This document shows, piece after piece, positions 24,285 through 33,941 of a stretch of DNA of 64,000 bases. Position 1 is the first letter of the stretch, and each line of letters begins with the position of its first letter. The notes beneath the pieces are model-generated. The model was not told the DNA's origin. It was given only the letters and a program-made list of their open reading frames with translations, and ran no database searches. The translations under genes and the position numbers were made by a program. Origin of the DNA: Cristatella mucedo (taxonomy: Eukaryota > Bryozoa > Phylactolaemata > Cristatellidae); NCBI GenBank assembly GCA_009760855.2, contig WPIO01000043.1, positions 370,001 through 434,000 of the forward strand, read 5' to 3'.

Positions 24285-25510
24285 AAATCTTCAGACAATA
24301 GTAATGCCCAGGTGAGATGAGAGGCGTTCGAGAAGGACTTGGTGACCGATAGTATCCGAAGCTGTCGAAAAATCGAGCTAACCAAGCCGATATTCTCCAA
24401 ACATGTCTGCATTATTAAGTAGGTCAGTATGCACTCGAAGTAATGCGGACTCTATGGAGTGATTATTTCTAACAACACACTTGAACTTACTAACAATGTT
24501 TGAGTTTTTAATATAGTTCAGTAATTCTGCCACGATACGTTCTAGTGTCTCTGATAGGAGCGTTAGAATTTAGATTAAGGTGGTTTCTTTATTTTTCTTG
24601 GTCTAGTGTTTTTCTTTTAGTGGTTTTCTTGAGTATTGGCCCGACTATAGCTTTTAAGGAGGTGCTGGGACATGACCTGAGGCCAGAAGCATATCAACGA
24701 CTTTAGGTATGCATGGCAGCAGCAGTCAATGCTTCGTAGAAGCAGGACAGTGGGAATAGGGTCCAAAGAACTAGTGGTCTTTTTATTGTGATGTGAAGTT
24801 CCAAACGAGGTCATTAGAGCAATCCTTGTATGTATATATTGAGGTGCAGCAAGGAATTAAAGAATTGATTGTCTAGCAGGATGCTGCCATTTTTAAAATT
24901 GACTTCCTGTTTTGACAATTTTCTTGACGAAGAAGGTAGAGAAACAAAGGGGTAGATTGTCACATGGATCACTAGGTGAGGATCTCACTTTTTAGTGGCT
25001 GAGGTAATGGTTAATCGTAGACATCCGCATTTCTGACTTGGGCATATGTGATTTAGCAATTTTTTTATTGAAGCTGGACTTAGCAGTTGCTAGGATCTAC
25101 CGGTGCGATCTACTGAGGTCCTAGTATGCCTGTAGATGGACAGTCAGTTCTGACCTTTCCTGTGTCTTTTTAAGCTCTGACTTCGTGAACCTAGCTAGTT
25201 TAATACTTTTGATATGCATAGGCTGTCTGGCCAATGGCACACAGTAGGCTTTTTCGGAGGTACAAACTCGTCGGGCATGTAAGCTAGTGATGAGTTTTAG
25301 TAAAATACCAACTATAACAGGTCAGAGGTTAGATTGAGCAGAAGAAGAGATACAAATATTCTCGCATGGTCAACATCGATTAAAAATACGATTTAAATCA
25401 TCTTGAGGCTTCACAATTCACATGCAAATTTAGAGGAGGCGGAGAATGAAGGCACACATTTAAGGCTGGTTGAGATCTACACGTGGTCAGATACCCAGAA
25501 TTTGGATATA
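24285..25510 (-). mobile_element. LINE-A 5' part: RT N-terminus and EN-RT linker
   Basis: This is one of two copies here, with 60712-61765, that keep the region upstream of the RT. The minus strand shows the SNASHLTWALLL RT motif A neighbourhood, the pre-RT SSLDPIPTVLLLRSID block and the linker segment that pairs with MSTINH and FFVxKI motifs in the 57522-57917 copy. The 3' half is missing. It is decayed and non-functional. Confidence 0.75.
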
Positions 25511-25573
25511 ATTTATGATGACAAAGTGCAATTGTGTGAAAACATATGATCAAGTGTAATATAATTATAAAAA

Positions 25574-25660
25574 TAGAAATGTACTTGATAAAGAACCCTC
25601 ACAAAACTCTATCTTTCTCTAGTCGCTTTTCTTCGACGCCGTCGGACTCATTGCTCTGAA
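25574..25660 (-). mobile_element. LINE-A-type terminal tail with possible SINE-1 remnant
   Basis: The sequence TACTTGATAAAG...CCCTCACAAAACTCTATCTTTCTCTAGTCGCTTTT matches the LINE-A terminus. It is followed by TTCGACGCCGTCGGACTC, which resembles the head/tail junction of SINE-1 at 13441-13460. Confidence 0.5.
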
Positions 25661-26589
25661 AGCGAGGGAGGAGGGCTGGCTGTTCGCCGGCGATTGACGT
25701 GACAGGTCGAGGCCACTCTATGAGGATTCGGTATACTCCACCGAATACGGTCGTATTGCGCCCAAGCTAGCATTTTGTGTTTCTTTTGTGTTGTGTGTGT
25801 ACGCGTTCGCACGTGGTCTCGGCATACGGATTTGCCGGTGCGAGCTACAGGCAGTTGCTGTGGTATGTGATATTCCGTTGGTTCGGGAACCTTTGTCTAT
25901 TTGGGCCGTACCCCCTAGAGGCGCAGGGAGCCTAAGTGTGGAGACGTGTTTCCTCCCCAAAAGTGCTTGAGGTAATATGTGAGGTATTCCTGCCGTTAAG
26001 GTGGTAGCAGAGACCTAGTTCTCCGGTCAGGGTCTACGCTCCGATTCGGGCTCCGTCTTTTTGGGTCAATCCCCACTATAGACGAAAGTAGCCAAGTGTG
26101 GAGACGTGTTTCCTCCGCAAGAGTGCTTGGTGTAGAGAATGGGGTATTCCTGCCGCAAGGTGGAAGTAAAGCCCTAGTTCTCGGGTCAGGTTCTAGGCTC
26201 CGGTTCGGGCTCCTCGTCTCATTCGTGTAGCTACCCACAATAGATTTAGGTAGCATTTGTGTGGAAGACGTATTCCCTCCGCAAGAGTGCTTGCACTGTA
26301 GAGAGCGTGTGAGGAGTATGTTGATATAACTGAGCTAGACGCGCAGCGACTTTGTACGCTTGCGAACAAACCGCAGTGAAGTCCCCAATTTGTGCGTCTC
26401 TCTTTGCAATTGACGCCGCGGACTAATGACCCCCTTTAGTAATGATGAGTAGGTCAGCGCCACAAACTCTCGTTTCGAGGTGGCCTGCTTATTGAGCGCA
26501 GACGCCCACCGAACGGCATTAGGCGTTAGGTTAAGCCACTAGGTTAGCGGCATAGTAAGCCTATTCCGCCGAGCCTTCGGCGTTACAAT
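25661..26589. repeat. GC-richer island with ~160-bp tandem repeat
   Basis: The segment GTGTGGAGACGTGTTTCCTCC recurs at 25936 and 26096, with a more diverged copy at 26259, giving periods of 160 and 163 bases. The spacer also repeats (GTATTCCTGCCG, GGTCAGG, TTCGGGCTC). Copy number is about 3, and part of a further unit is visible upstream from about 25865. Flanks at 25661-25865 and 26310-26589 share the high GC but not the period. A minus-strand open frame (25996-26256) simply spans repeat units and has no family resemblance. Confidence 0.75.
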
Positions 26590-27080
26590 ATCATGCTTGA
26601 TAAGCAACATGAATAACATGGTTAGGGATGACATGCACAGGGTCAGCATGCAAATGTGGTCAGTGGCAGCATGCACAGTGTCAGCACGCACATGAAGGAC
26701 GAATCACAGGAACCCACTAAATGCTGTCCTAAATAGGTGTGTTTTTAAGTTCTTTTTAAAGGTGGTCAAGTCAGGGGATGTTCTGTCGCAAGTCGGGAGT
26801 GAGTTCCAGGCTTTTGGAGCATACGAACGAAATGCACTGTCTCCAAAGGATTTGAGGTTTGTACGCGGTATTGGTAAAGTATTTGATTCCGAAAAACGAT
26901 TCTACGATGCTTGGCTTGATGTGGGAGTAGATCTGAGAAATAGGCTGGAGCCAAAGAATGAAGTGTGTGACCTTTAAGTTAAGTTGGGCCATGCACGTGA
27001 CCCACGGGAGACAATGAATAAGTAAATGCCCAAATGTTCGTACTTAATGCTTCAAATAACATAGATAAATAAATTTTGAA
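26590..27080 (-). mobile_element. LINE-A deletion derivative, 3' part
   Basis: The 3' UTR (26592-26760) and C-terminal coding segment run to 26985, then join directly to decayed endonuclease C-terminal sequence. Its minus frame reads EALSTNIWAFTYSLSPVGHVHGPT. The junction falls at a stretch similar in both partners (AAAGGTCACAC-like). The terminal hairpin and tail are absent. The endonuclease part continues beyond a SINE-1 at 27306-27405. Confidence 0.75.
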
Positions 27081-27091
27081 CTCCCTCGAAA

Positions 27092-27305
27092 AAGTTTGAA
27101 TTATTTTATTGCACCCCAAGAGAACTTAATCTCTATTCAGGCGCTTACACATTATAATAATAACAATAATAATTCACTTGATAAAGCGCCCGTCTGAGAA
27201 CTTAATCTCTCTCTAGGCGCTTTACATTTGCTGCCTCGAGGCTCGAGCCCTCGACCTAAGCCAGACCTAGGTCGGGGCAAGCACCTTCACCTCAGAATTA
27301 ACGCA
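27092..27305 (-). mobile_element. SINE-1 copy split by a LINE-A tail insertion
   Basis: The head occupies about 27233-27305 (AGCTGCGTTAATTCTGAGGTGAAGG, GGGCTCGAGCCTCGAGGCA on the minus strand). The tail occupies about 27092-27154 (ATGTGTAAGCGCCTGAATAGAG...). Between them is a 78-base LINE-A 3' end. Removing it restores the usual GGCA-TATGTG-AAGCGCC junction of SINE-1. The SINE itself lies inside the endonuclease part of a LINE-A. Confidence 0.75.
27155..27232 (-). mobile_element. LINE-A 3' end only (about 78 bp)
   Basis: It contains only GCAGCAAATGTAAAGCGCC, the terminal hairpin and the tail (ATTATTATTGTTATTATTAT). It is extremely 5' truncated and located between SINE-1 head and tail. Confidence 0.75.
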
Positions 27306-27405
27306 GCTCGCCGTAACAAGGAAGGATACATTTTTCGCACAAAGAACTGAAATGAGATCAGAGAACTCTGAGGTAATACAGGAATGGGTATCTGGTAGAC
27401 GACAG
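27306..27405 (-). mobile_element. LINE-A endonuclease fragment
   Basis: The minus frame CITSEFSDLISVLCAKNVSFLVT corresponds to SNFSDLISIVCARNRSFLV in the copy at 5480-5560. This is the segment just before the GDFNIH motif of the EEP-type endonuclease. Confidence 0.6.
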
Positions 27406-27410
27406 ACTGC

Positions 27411-27481
27411 TAACACTGTGCATGCTGCCACTAACCACATTCGCATGCTGACCCTGTGCATGTCACCTCTAATCATGTGAT
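27411..27481 (+). mobile_element. LINE-A 3' UTR, left part
   Basis: ACACTGTGCATGCTGCCACTAACCAC and following bases match the plus-strand LINE-A 3' UTR. It breaks at CTAATCATGT, where a LINE-B is inserted, and resumes at 28319. Confidence 0.75.
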
Positions 27482-28318
27482 GCTATTGTGCGACCTTCAC
27501 CACGTGCTCGTAATCTAGGTGTCGTGCTCGACAGCTGCCTCAATTTCAAAAGCTTCATTCAGAAGACTGCCTCTACAGCTAGCCATCACATCCGATCCCT
27601 ATCCAAGATTAGAAGCTGTCTCCCTCAGTGGCTTGTAAAAAATTTAACTAGCTCTTGAGTTCTGTCTCGGCTTGATTATTGTAATTCCCTTTTGGCTGGG
27701 CTACCAAAGAAAGCTATTATGCCACTACAGCTGACTGTGACTATGGCTGCAAGGCTGGTCTTCAAGTCCCAGCGGTTTAAGCACGTGTTACCTTTGCTGG
27801 AAGAGCTAGGATGGTTGCCGGTTGAGCAAAGGATACAGAGCAAAGTTCTTACACTGACCCACAAGGCCCGCCACGGCTTGGCTCCTTCATACCTAGCTGA
27901 ACTGCTGCATCAGTTTCAGCCTGTTCGCACCCTCAAGTCCTGTGTGGACAATAAATTAGCTGTCCCATTCCTCCGCTTAAAGACAGTTGGCGACAGAAGC
28001 TTTAGCTCTGCAGGTCCTTGACTGTGGAACTCGCTTCCACAATTCTTACGCAACGACATCTACTCTCCAACTGCCGACTATGGCACATCTTTTTCAGCGG
28101 TCCTGAACTGCTACTTCTATGCTACTCACTACCTCAACTGCTCTCCTGACTCTGCTATGCTTCCCACTTTCTCTCTGTTGCGTGAGACGAAGTCTGTTGG
28201 CTACCGAATGAGTACCGAAAGCCGCTTAGGCTGTGAGTTTGCTATACAATACTCTCCTGCGTAACACCCACACGGTCTTTATGACTTTGTGGAGTTACTG
28301 ACGGAGATACATGAAATG
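27482..28318 (+). mobile_element. LINE-B copy, 5' truncated, nested in LINE-A
   Basis: It begins in the post-motif-D region (CCACGTGCTCGTAATCTAGG) and includes the C-terminal region in a mostly open frame at 27692-28021 (GLPKKAIMPLQ, LEELGWLPVEQRIQSKVLTLTHKARHGLAPSYLAELLHQ as landmarks in shorter parts). The 3' region follows, with a CCACACGGTCTTTATGACTTTGTGG hairpin, and the tail is GAAATGACATGACATGACATT. The C-terminal motif GDRSFSSAGP is typical of the CR1/L2 group. LINE-A 3' UTR flanks it on both sides. Confidence 0.9.
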
Positions 28319-28465
28319 ACATGACATGACATTCACGTTGTTTATCAAGCATGACATTACTCACCATTCAATCACGTTTCCCTTTGCAAAAGATTTGAAG
28401 CGCCTAGAAAGAGATTGAGTTCTCTAATGGCCCGTTATCAAGTGCATTATTATTATGATTATTAC
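28319..28465 (+). mobile_element. LINE-A 3' UTR, right part with tail
   Basis: It continues the copy from 27481: GTTGTTTATCAAGCATGACATTACTCACC, then the terminal hairpin (GCGCCTAGAAAGAGATTGAGTTCTCT) and (ATT)n. Confidence 0.85.
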
Positions 28466-29059
28466 CATTGGTAGCTTGAGGTCGGTTGAAATCATGGCAA
28501 TCAATTCAAGAAACTGATTCCAGAATACTGCAACAGGTTTGATGTGAAATTTCGAGCAGGTTATAATAACTGCTCCAACCAAAGTTTTGATTAATCTAGG
28601 GGTAAAGAACAATTAACCAGTCGGGGTAGCATCTTTAATTGTCGGGGAGGTTATTGACTTTAGCCAAGTTTTAATTGAGATGAGCAGGTCGAGACCTTTC
28701 CCCAAAATCGTCACTTGTCACTAGGGTTTTATTGCACGTAGAGCAAGGATTCCCAAGAGAGTTGTTAAATTTGGCTGCCATAGTTATAACAGGCCTGATA
28801 ACGAATGAGTGGTTAGAGATATGCACAGTAACGCTTCTGGGAGAACGTGCTGAACGGTTTGAGAAAATACTTGGGATAAAAATCGAGTAGATTACCAGCT
28901 CCCAGTACTCGCCAAACGGGTGGAGTTTAGGCTAGTGTCCGGCGACTGCTGTGGTTTCAGGGTTCGTGTATTTTGTAATGCATAATTCAAAAGTATTAGC
29001 AAGAACGTTAGCATTAAAGAATTTGCATTATAACTACGATGTTATAATGGGGTTGGTGA
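28466..29059. other. Unidentified DNA
   Basis: No gene recognised. It may be an upstream part of an old LINE, but no diagnostic motif is visible. Confidence 0.35.
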
Positions 29060-29235
29060 ACCGTAATGGCTCACTAGGTAAGGGGGTTGATTTTTGAGAC
29101 CTCGGCCCTGACTTCGTGGGTTCGAATTATGCTGTGGGCGATCCTGTATCGCCACTGCAAGCGGTGGTGATAGCCGTAAACGCTATTCTTTCGCTGTACA
29201 AAAACAGCTTATAAATCAGCTAGTACTTTTTTCTC
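29060..29235 (+). mobile_element. SINE-2 copy
   Basis: It has the CCGTAATGGCTCACTAGG A-box end, a B-box-like GGGTTCGAATTAT, GCCACTGCAAGCGGTGGTG hairpin and AAAACAGCTTATAAATCAGCTAGTA tail. Confidence 0.87.
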
Positions 29236-29332
29236 AAATGCACTTTTTGACAATGGTTCTCACAATCGTACCCCTGGAACATATTCAGATTACCGGATTT
29301 TTTGGATAGCATAAATACAGACATAGATGTAT

Positions 29333-29457
29333 TTATCTCCGTCTGTTACTCCGCAAAGTCATAAAGACCATGTGGGTGTTATGCAGGAGAGTTTTGTATA
29401 GTGCACTCACTGCCTAAGCGCCTTTCGGTATACATTCGGTAGCCAACAGAGATGTAT
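29333..29457 (-). mobile_element. LINE-B 3' end
   Basis: The minus strand ends ...CTCTCCTGCATAACACCCACATGGTCTTTATGACTTTGCGGAG and lacks coding sequence. It is joined directly to a LINE-A tail at 29461. Confidence 0.75.
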
Positions 29458-29460
29458 GGT

Positions 29461-29537
29461 AATATTGTGTGTAGAGATTAGGTTCTCTGAGGGCACTTTA
29501 TCAAGTGAATTATTATTATTATTATTAACATTGAATA
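29461..29537 (+). mobile_element. LINE-A terminal tail
   Basis: It has the inner hairpin AGAGATTAGGTTCTCTGAGGGCACTTTATCAAGTG followed by AATTATTATTATTATTATT. Nothing further upstream is retained. Confidence 0.75.
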
Positions 29538-30246
29538 AATACACTCATATTACCTGTATCTAAATGCACATTGACCATCGCAAAACAACTCTCACTTGTA
29601 CTAGCAACTTATTTTATATCAGCCAATTCCAAGAAGAATTCGGAAAGAGTTATTCTCATTAACAAAACAGATTTATGGTACAATCAAGCATAAACAAATA
29701 CTGTAGGCTAATACTCAGCTACTCCTTATTTATTTATGTAAAGATCCCAAAGTGTTTTAAAGGAATCCTATGCATACTCTGTTGGCATCTATATTCTAGA
29801 ACAAATCTTACTGCTCTAATGGTAATTACATGCCCAAACCTGTGAGTTGTTTCTTTATAATTTAGCTAATACATAAATTACCGGATGAATCAAATTTTTG
29901 GCTGTCATCATTTTCGTTGAATATACAATCCGACAAAACATCGCAGGTATAGCACCCTTCAGCAGTACAGCAGCAAAATTTAAATGTGAGCCTATGTTAG
30001 TCAGTACAAATGCTTTAATTTTAAATAAAATTCGCAGCAATTACAGAAACCGCAGAGCAATATCGTGCACAAAGTGTCAGGTAAGGCATTACGATTCAAT
30101 CCGAAAGCGCCGACCTCTAGCTCCACACGTAGTCAAGGTGTCATGACATGATTGCTGGCAACCATGGTCGAGGTGCGACGAGGAGACGACCTTCCTTACC
30201 AGCTATGTCGTATGAGATGAGCCGCGGATCCATTCATCTCAAGATT
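29538..30246. other. Unidentified DNA downstream of possible terminal exon
   Basis: No repeat family was recognised. If the exon at 30247-30428 is terminal, this would include the 3' UTR. A minus-strand AATAAA lies at about 29744-29749, some 500 bases beyond the stop, but nothing shows that it is used. Confidence 0.3.
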
Positions 30247-30428
30247 TCAGCTCACACGCTTTCGACGATTGGTAGATATAAATCTTCGAGAGACAAAAAC
30301 CCTTTTAGCCCTCGCTTTCATTCTTTCGGTCCGATCAGTCTGTGGAGTACTTTGATCAGTTTTTGAAGACGACATTCGGTTCAGCCTTTTAGCACCCATC
30401 CTTCTTGCTTCCCTTACATTTTCAGGAT
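30247..30428 (-). CDS. IgSF receptor gene: candidate last cytoplasmic exon
   Basis: A good acceptor (tgctatattttag) precedes 30428 on the minus strand. The exon opens with two bases (AT) then an open frame, so it is phase 1, as required by the donor of the exon at 36950-37156. The joining codon becomes GAT (Asp). It encodes about 60 residues, strongly basic and Ser/Thr-rich (PENVREARRMGAKRL, NRMSSSKTDQSTPQ, a closing RRKRVS) before a TGA stop at 30247-30249. Such a tail suits a cytoplasmic region downstream of a transmembrane helix. No domain was recognised. It could instead be an internal exon using a donor (CGT|GTGAGC) close to the stop. Confidence 0.45.
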
Positions 30429-30933
30429 CTAAAATATAGCACAACGACATGTAAAGCAACGTGTAATGAAAACTTTTCTATCTACAATTCTAATATCGTG
30501 AACCGTAGGTAAAGAACTTTGAATTCAAGCCAATATGCGTGTAATTTCGTCTGGCAGTATGTCGGTTCCGTACACAAAGGTAACCGACGTCACGTACCAA
30601 AGGCAAACAGTTTATGACAGGTAAAGTAACAATTTCTGGTATAGCTGCATTACTGTCACATACATGATGAGAGGAGAAACCACTAGTTTTCTCAAGGTTT
30701 ATTAGTGGAATAGTGAATTATTCATTGATTATTGGAAATCAAGCATTTAAACGTTTACTCTTGTGGTCTATGTAGGCTTTTAAGGGCCGTGGAGGTGATT
30801 ATTCAGAGAAATGTATACAAAACCACTAACCAATCTGGGCCAGTCAGGGTCACAAACAGTATTCTAAATGGAAAGAAATTGCTAGTTACCATTGCGAGGC
30901 TATTAGTTTCTGTGCATCATTTTAATCTTCAGA
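30429..30933. other. Putative intron sequence, unidentified
   Basis: It lies upstream of the candidate acceptor at 30429-30430. No repeat or gene was recognised. A LINE-B copy begins at 30934. Confidence 0.4.
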
Positions 30934-32165
30934 AGTAATGTAATGTAATGTATCTCCGTCAGTAACTCCACAAAATCATAAAGACCATGTGGGTGTTACT
31001 CAGGAGAGTTTTGTATAGCGAACTCACAGCCTAAGCGGCTTTCGGTACTCATTCGGTAGCCAACAGACTTCGTCTCACGCAACAGAGAGAAAGTGGGAAG
31101 CATAGCAGAGTCAGGAGAGCAGTTGAGGTAGTGAGTAGCATAGAAGTAGCAGTTCAGGACCGCTGAAAAAGATGTGCCATAGTCGGCAGTTGGAGAGTAG
31201 ATGTCGTTGCGTAAGAATTGTGGAAGCGAGTTCCAGTCTAGGACCTGCAGAGCTAAAGCTTCTGTCGCCAACTGTCTTTAAGCGAAGGAATGGGACAGCT
31301 AATTTATTGTCCACGCAGGACCTGAGGGCGCGAACAGGCTGAAACTGTTGCAGCAGTTCAGCTAGGTACGAAGGAGCCAAGCCGTGGCGGGCCTTGTGGG
31401 TCAGCATAAGAACTTTGCTCTGTATCCTTTGCTCAACCGGCAACCATCCTAGCTCTTCCAGCAAAGGTGACACGTGCTCAACCCGCTGGGACTTGAAGAC
31501 CAGCCTTGCAGCCATATTCATAGTCCGCTGTAGTGGCATAATAGCTTTCTTTGGTAGCCCAGCCAAAAGGGAATTACAATAATCAAGCCGAGACAGAACT
31601 CAAGAGCTAGTTAAATTTTTTACAAGCCACTGAGGGAGACAGCTTCTAATCTTGGATAGGGATCGGATGTGATGGCTAGCTGTAGGGGCAGTCTTTTGAA
31701 TGAAGCTTTTGAAATTGAGGCAGCTGTCGAACACGACACCTAGATTACGAGCACGTGGAGAAGGTCGCACAATAGCATTACCTATTAGAACAGCAAAGCC
31801 TTTTAATCCAGCCACACGCTTAGGGTTTCCTATGAGAAGCAGTTCGGTTTTATTGTCATTAAGTTTCAGGAAGTTTTCCGACATCCAACATCGAATTTCG
31901 GCAAGGCAAGCATTCAGTTTCTCAGTTGCTGCAACAGATTCCGACGGTTTAAAAGACAAATACAACTGGGTATGGTCAGCATAGAAGTGATATCCTATTC
32001 CATGGGCCTTAATCACTTTTCCCAGAGGTTGCCTATAAATGGAGAACAGCAAGGGACCAAGTACAGACCCTTGAGGGACTCCACAGGTGACCCTTTTCAT
32101 GTCTGAGACCTGACCCCCACACGTTACGGATTGAACACGAGATTTCTCTGCGACTGTTTTTAATT
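30934..32165 (-). mobile_element. LINE-B copy, about 1.2 kb, RT core inactivated
   Basis: The (ATTAC)n-type pentamer tail is at 30934-30952, followed by the 3' region and two long open frames. The frame at 31111-31566 gives the C-terminal domain. The frame at 31600-32100 gives the RT from motif B ([17 protein letters not shown]) through motif C to motif D (KLNDNKTELLLIG). Motif C reads YADH instead of YADD (His codon at 31972-31974), so the second catalytic aspartate is lost. The two frames are offset by a frameshift near 31590. The 5' truncation is near 32165. Confidence 0.92.
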
Positions 32166-32991
32166 GAAGATTTTATCTGCGGAAATAATTAGGTTTGGAT
32201 TGAAGATAAATCTCAATTTCTTAAGTATCTAATGGCTTTTCAATGTTTCCTTCAATAATATTTATAAAGTGCCTAGAAGGTCTTCAGTTTTGAGGGTAGT
32301 TACCTCGATCTTGCATGTGCATGAATAAGCTTTTACTAAGTTTTAACCCTCGAAAAGATGAAAATCATTAGTTGGGGTAGATCATTCATCATTTTTGCTT
32401 GCATTAGGCTGAACCAAAGCAAGCTCAATGTTTCAAAATGTATCAATGAAATGTCGTTTTAATAATTTCCGGTACATTAAATATATTTTTATAAATATTC
32501 CCTCCACTACACAAGGCTTAAAATGAAGTGAACTTAGAACTTAGCTGATATTAAAAATGCACTGTCATAGCTTTTTAAAATCCGTAACTAACAATAACGT
32601 CCATTTCAGTCCCACGAAATAATAGCTTGAATCATGATTCTAACCCTCGACCTAGGAGGAAAAGAGCTGGCAGGACTCTGACCATTGAACTGGGTCGCGA
32701 AATGGGGTAAAAATACATGACACATTTCCTGAAAAATGCATGCTCACATCATATTCAATTGTACTTACTGTTAAGGTTAAAACTTCAACTGAGACTACCA
32801 GCAGAGATAACCTATGCTGGTTTCCACCATTCTCGCTGAGACAATTTCAGAGATATTACCTATCTGAGAGGCGTCTACTCAACGCCTCTCAGATAGGTAA
32901 TATCTCAGAAATTAAATCGAATTCAAATATAAGGCAGTAAAAGCTAGTTTTTCTTGTATCCCTGACATTCCGTTTTGACTGTAATATGAAC
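32166..32991. other. Unidentified AT-rich DNA containing a long hairpin
   Basis: No repeat family or exon was recognised. A near-perfect inverted repeat lies at 32843-32913. Confidence 0.5.
32843..32913. repeat. Near-perfect inverted repeat (32-nt arms, 7-nt loop)
   Basis: The left arm 32843-32874 pairs with the right arm 32882-32913 with one mismatch (32849 against 32907). The loop is CTACTCA. The core arm contains ATATTACCTATCTGAGAGG. The arms match no LINE or SINE family seen here. The fold could be a recent snap-back duplication, a short foldback element, or a transcribed hairpin precursor; the sequence alone does not decide. Confidence 0.9.
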
Positions 32992-33207
32992 ACTAATAAT
33001 GCAATTGATAAAGTGCCCTCAGAGAACTCAATTTTTTTCTAGGCGCTTAACATTTGCAGCAATGGGAAATGCAATGGAATGGTGAGTGATATCATGCAAG
33101 ATAAATAACATTACCTAAATGGTTAGGGGTGACATGCACAGGGTCAGCTTGCAAATGTGGTTAGTGGCAGCATGCACAGTGTCAGCACGCATAAGCACGT
33201 GAAGGAC
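32992..33207 (-). mobile_element. LINE-A 3' end, left part of split copy
   Basis: It carries the tail, hairpin (AAAGTGCC...GGCGCTTA arms) and 3' UTR up to GCACGTGAAGGAC, where a LINE-B is inserted. The copy resumes at 33942 with the same AAGGAC. Confidence 0.9.
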
Positions 33208-33941
33208 ATCCGATCCCTATCCAAGATTAGAAGCTGTCTCCCTCAATGGCTTGTAAAAAAATTAACTAGCTCTTTAGTTCTGTCTCGGCTTGATTATTGT
33301 AATTCCACTTCATTTGGCTGGGCTACCAAAGAAAGCTATTATGCCACTACAGCATACTATGACTATGGCTGCAAGGCTGGTCTTCAAGTCCCAGCGGTTT
33401 GAGCACGTGTCACCTTTGCTGGAAGAGCTAGGATGGTTGCCGGTTGAGCAAAGGATACAGAGCAAAGTTCTTACGCTGACCCACAAGGTCCGCCACGGCT
33501 TGGCTCCTTCGTACCTAGCTGAACTGCTGCATCAGATTCAGCCTGTTCATGCCCTCAGGTCCAGTGTGGACAATAAATTAGCTCTCCCATTCCTCCGCTT
33601 AAAGACAGTTGGCGACAGAAGCTTTAGCTCTGCAGGGCCTAGACTGTGGAACTCGCTTCCACAATTCTTACGCAACGACATCTACTCTCCAACTGCCGAC
33701 TATGGCACATCTTTTTCAGCGGTCCTGAACTGCTACTTCTATGCTACTCACTACCTCAACTACTCTCCTGACTCTGCTATGCTTCCCACTTTCTCTTTGT
33801 TGCGTGAGACGAAGTGTTTTTGCTGCCGAATGCGTACCGAAAGCCGCTTAGGCTGTGAGTTCGCTATACCAAACTCTCCTGCGTAACCCCACATGGTCTT
33901 TATGACTTTGTGGAGTTACTGACGGAGATACATGACATGAC
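33208..33941 (+). mobile_element. LINE-B insertion with 6-bp TSD, nested in LINE-A
   Basis: It is 734 bp and 5' truncated, starting in the post-motif-D region (ATCCGATCCCTATCC) and ending GAGATACATGACATGAC. Target-site duplications AAGGAC lie at 33202-33207 and 33942-33947. A 198-residue open frame at 33290-33886 covers the C-terminal domain with HVSPLLEELGWLPVEQRIQ, SFSSAGPRLWNSLPQFLRND and SRLGCEFAI landmarks. The preserved frame and short TSD indicate a recent insertion. Confidence 0.93.

Noticed and set aside
25996-26256. 86-codon minus-strand frame with internal repeats
   Set aside because: It is explained by two units of the ~160-bp tandem repeat and shows no family resemblance.
30130-30246. 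Continuation of the cytoplasmic exon beyond the stop, through RLISYDIAGKEGRLLV
   Set aside because: It lies in another frame after the TGA and lacks a convincing acceptor, so I did not extend the exon.
33157-33402. Apparent fusion protein with two recognisable halves
   Set aside because: It crosses the LINE-B insertion point in LINE-A. The first half is LINE-A antisense and the second LINE-B sense.
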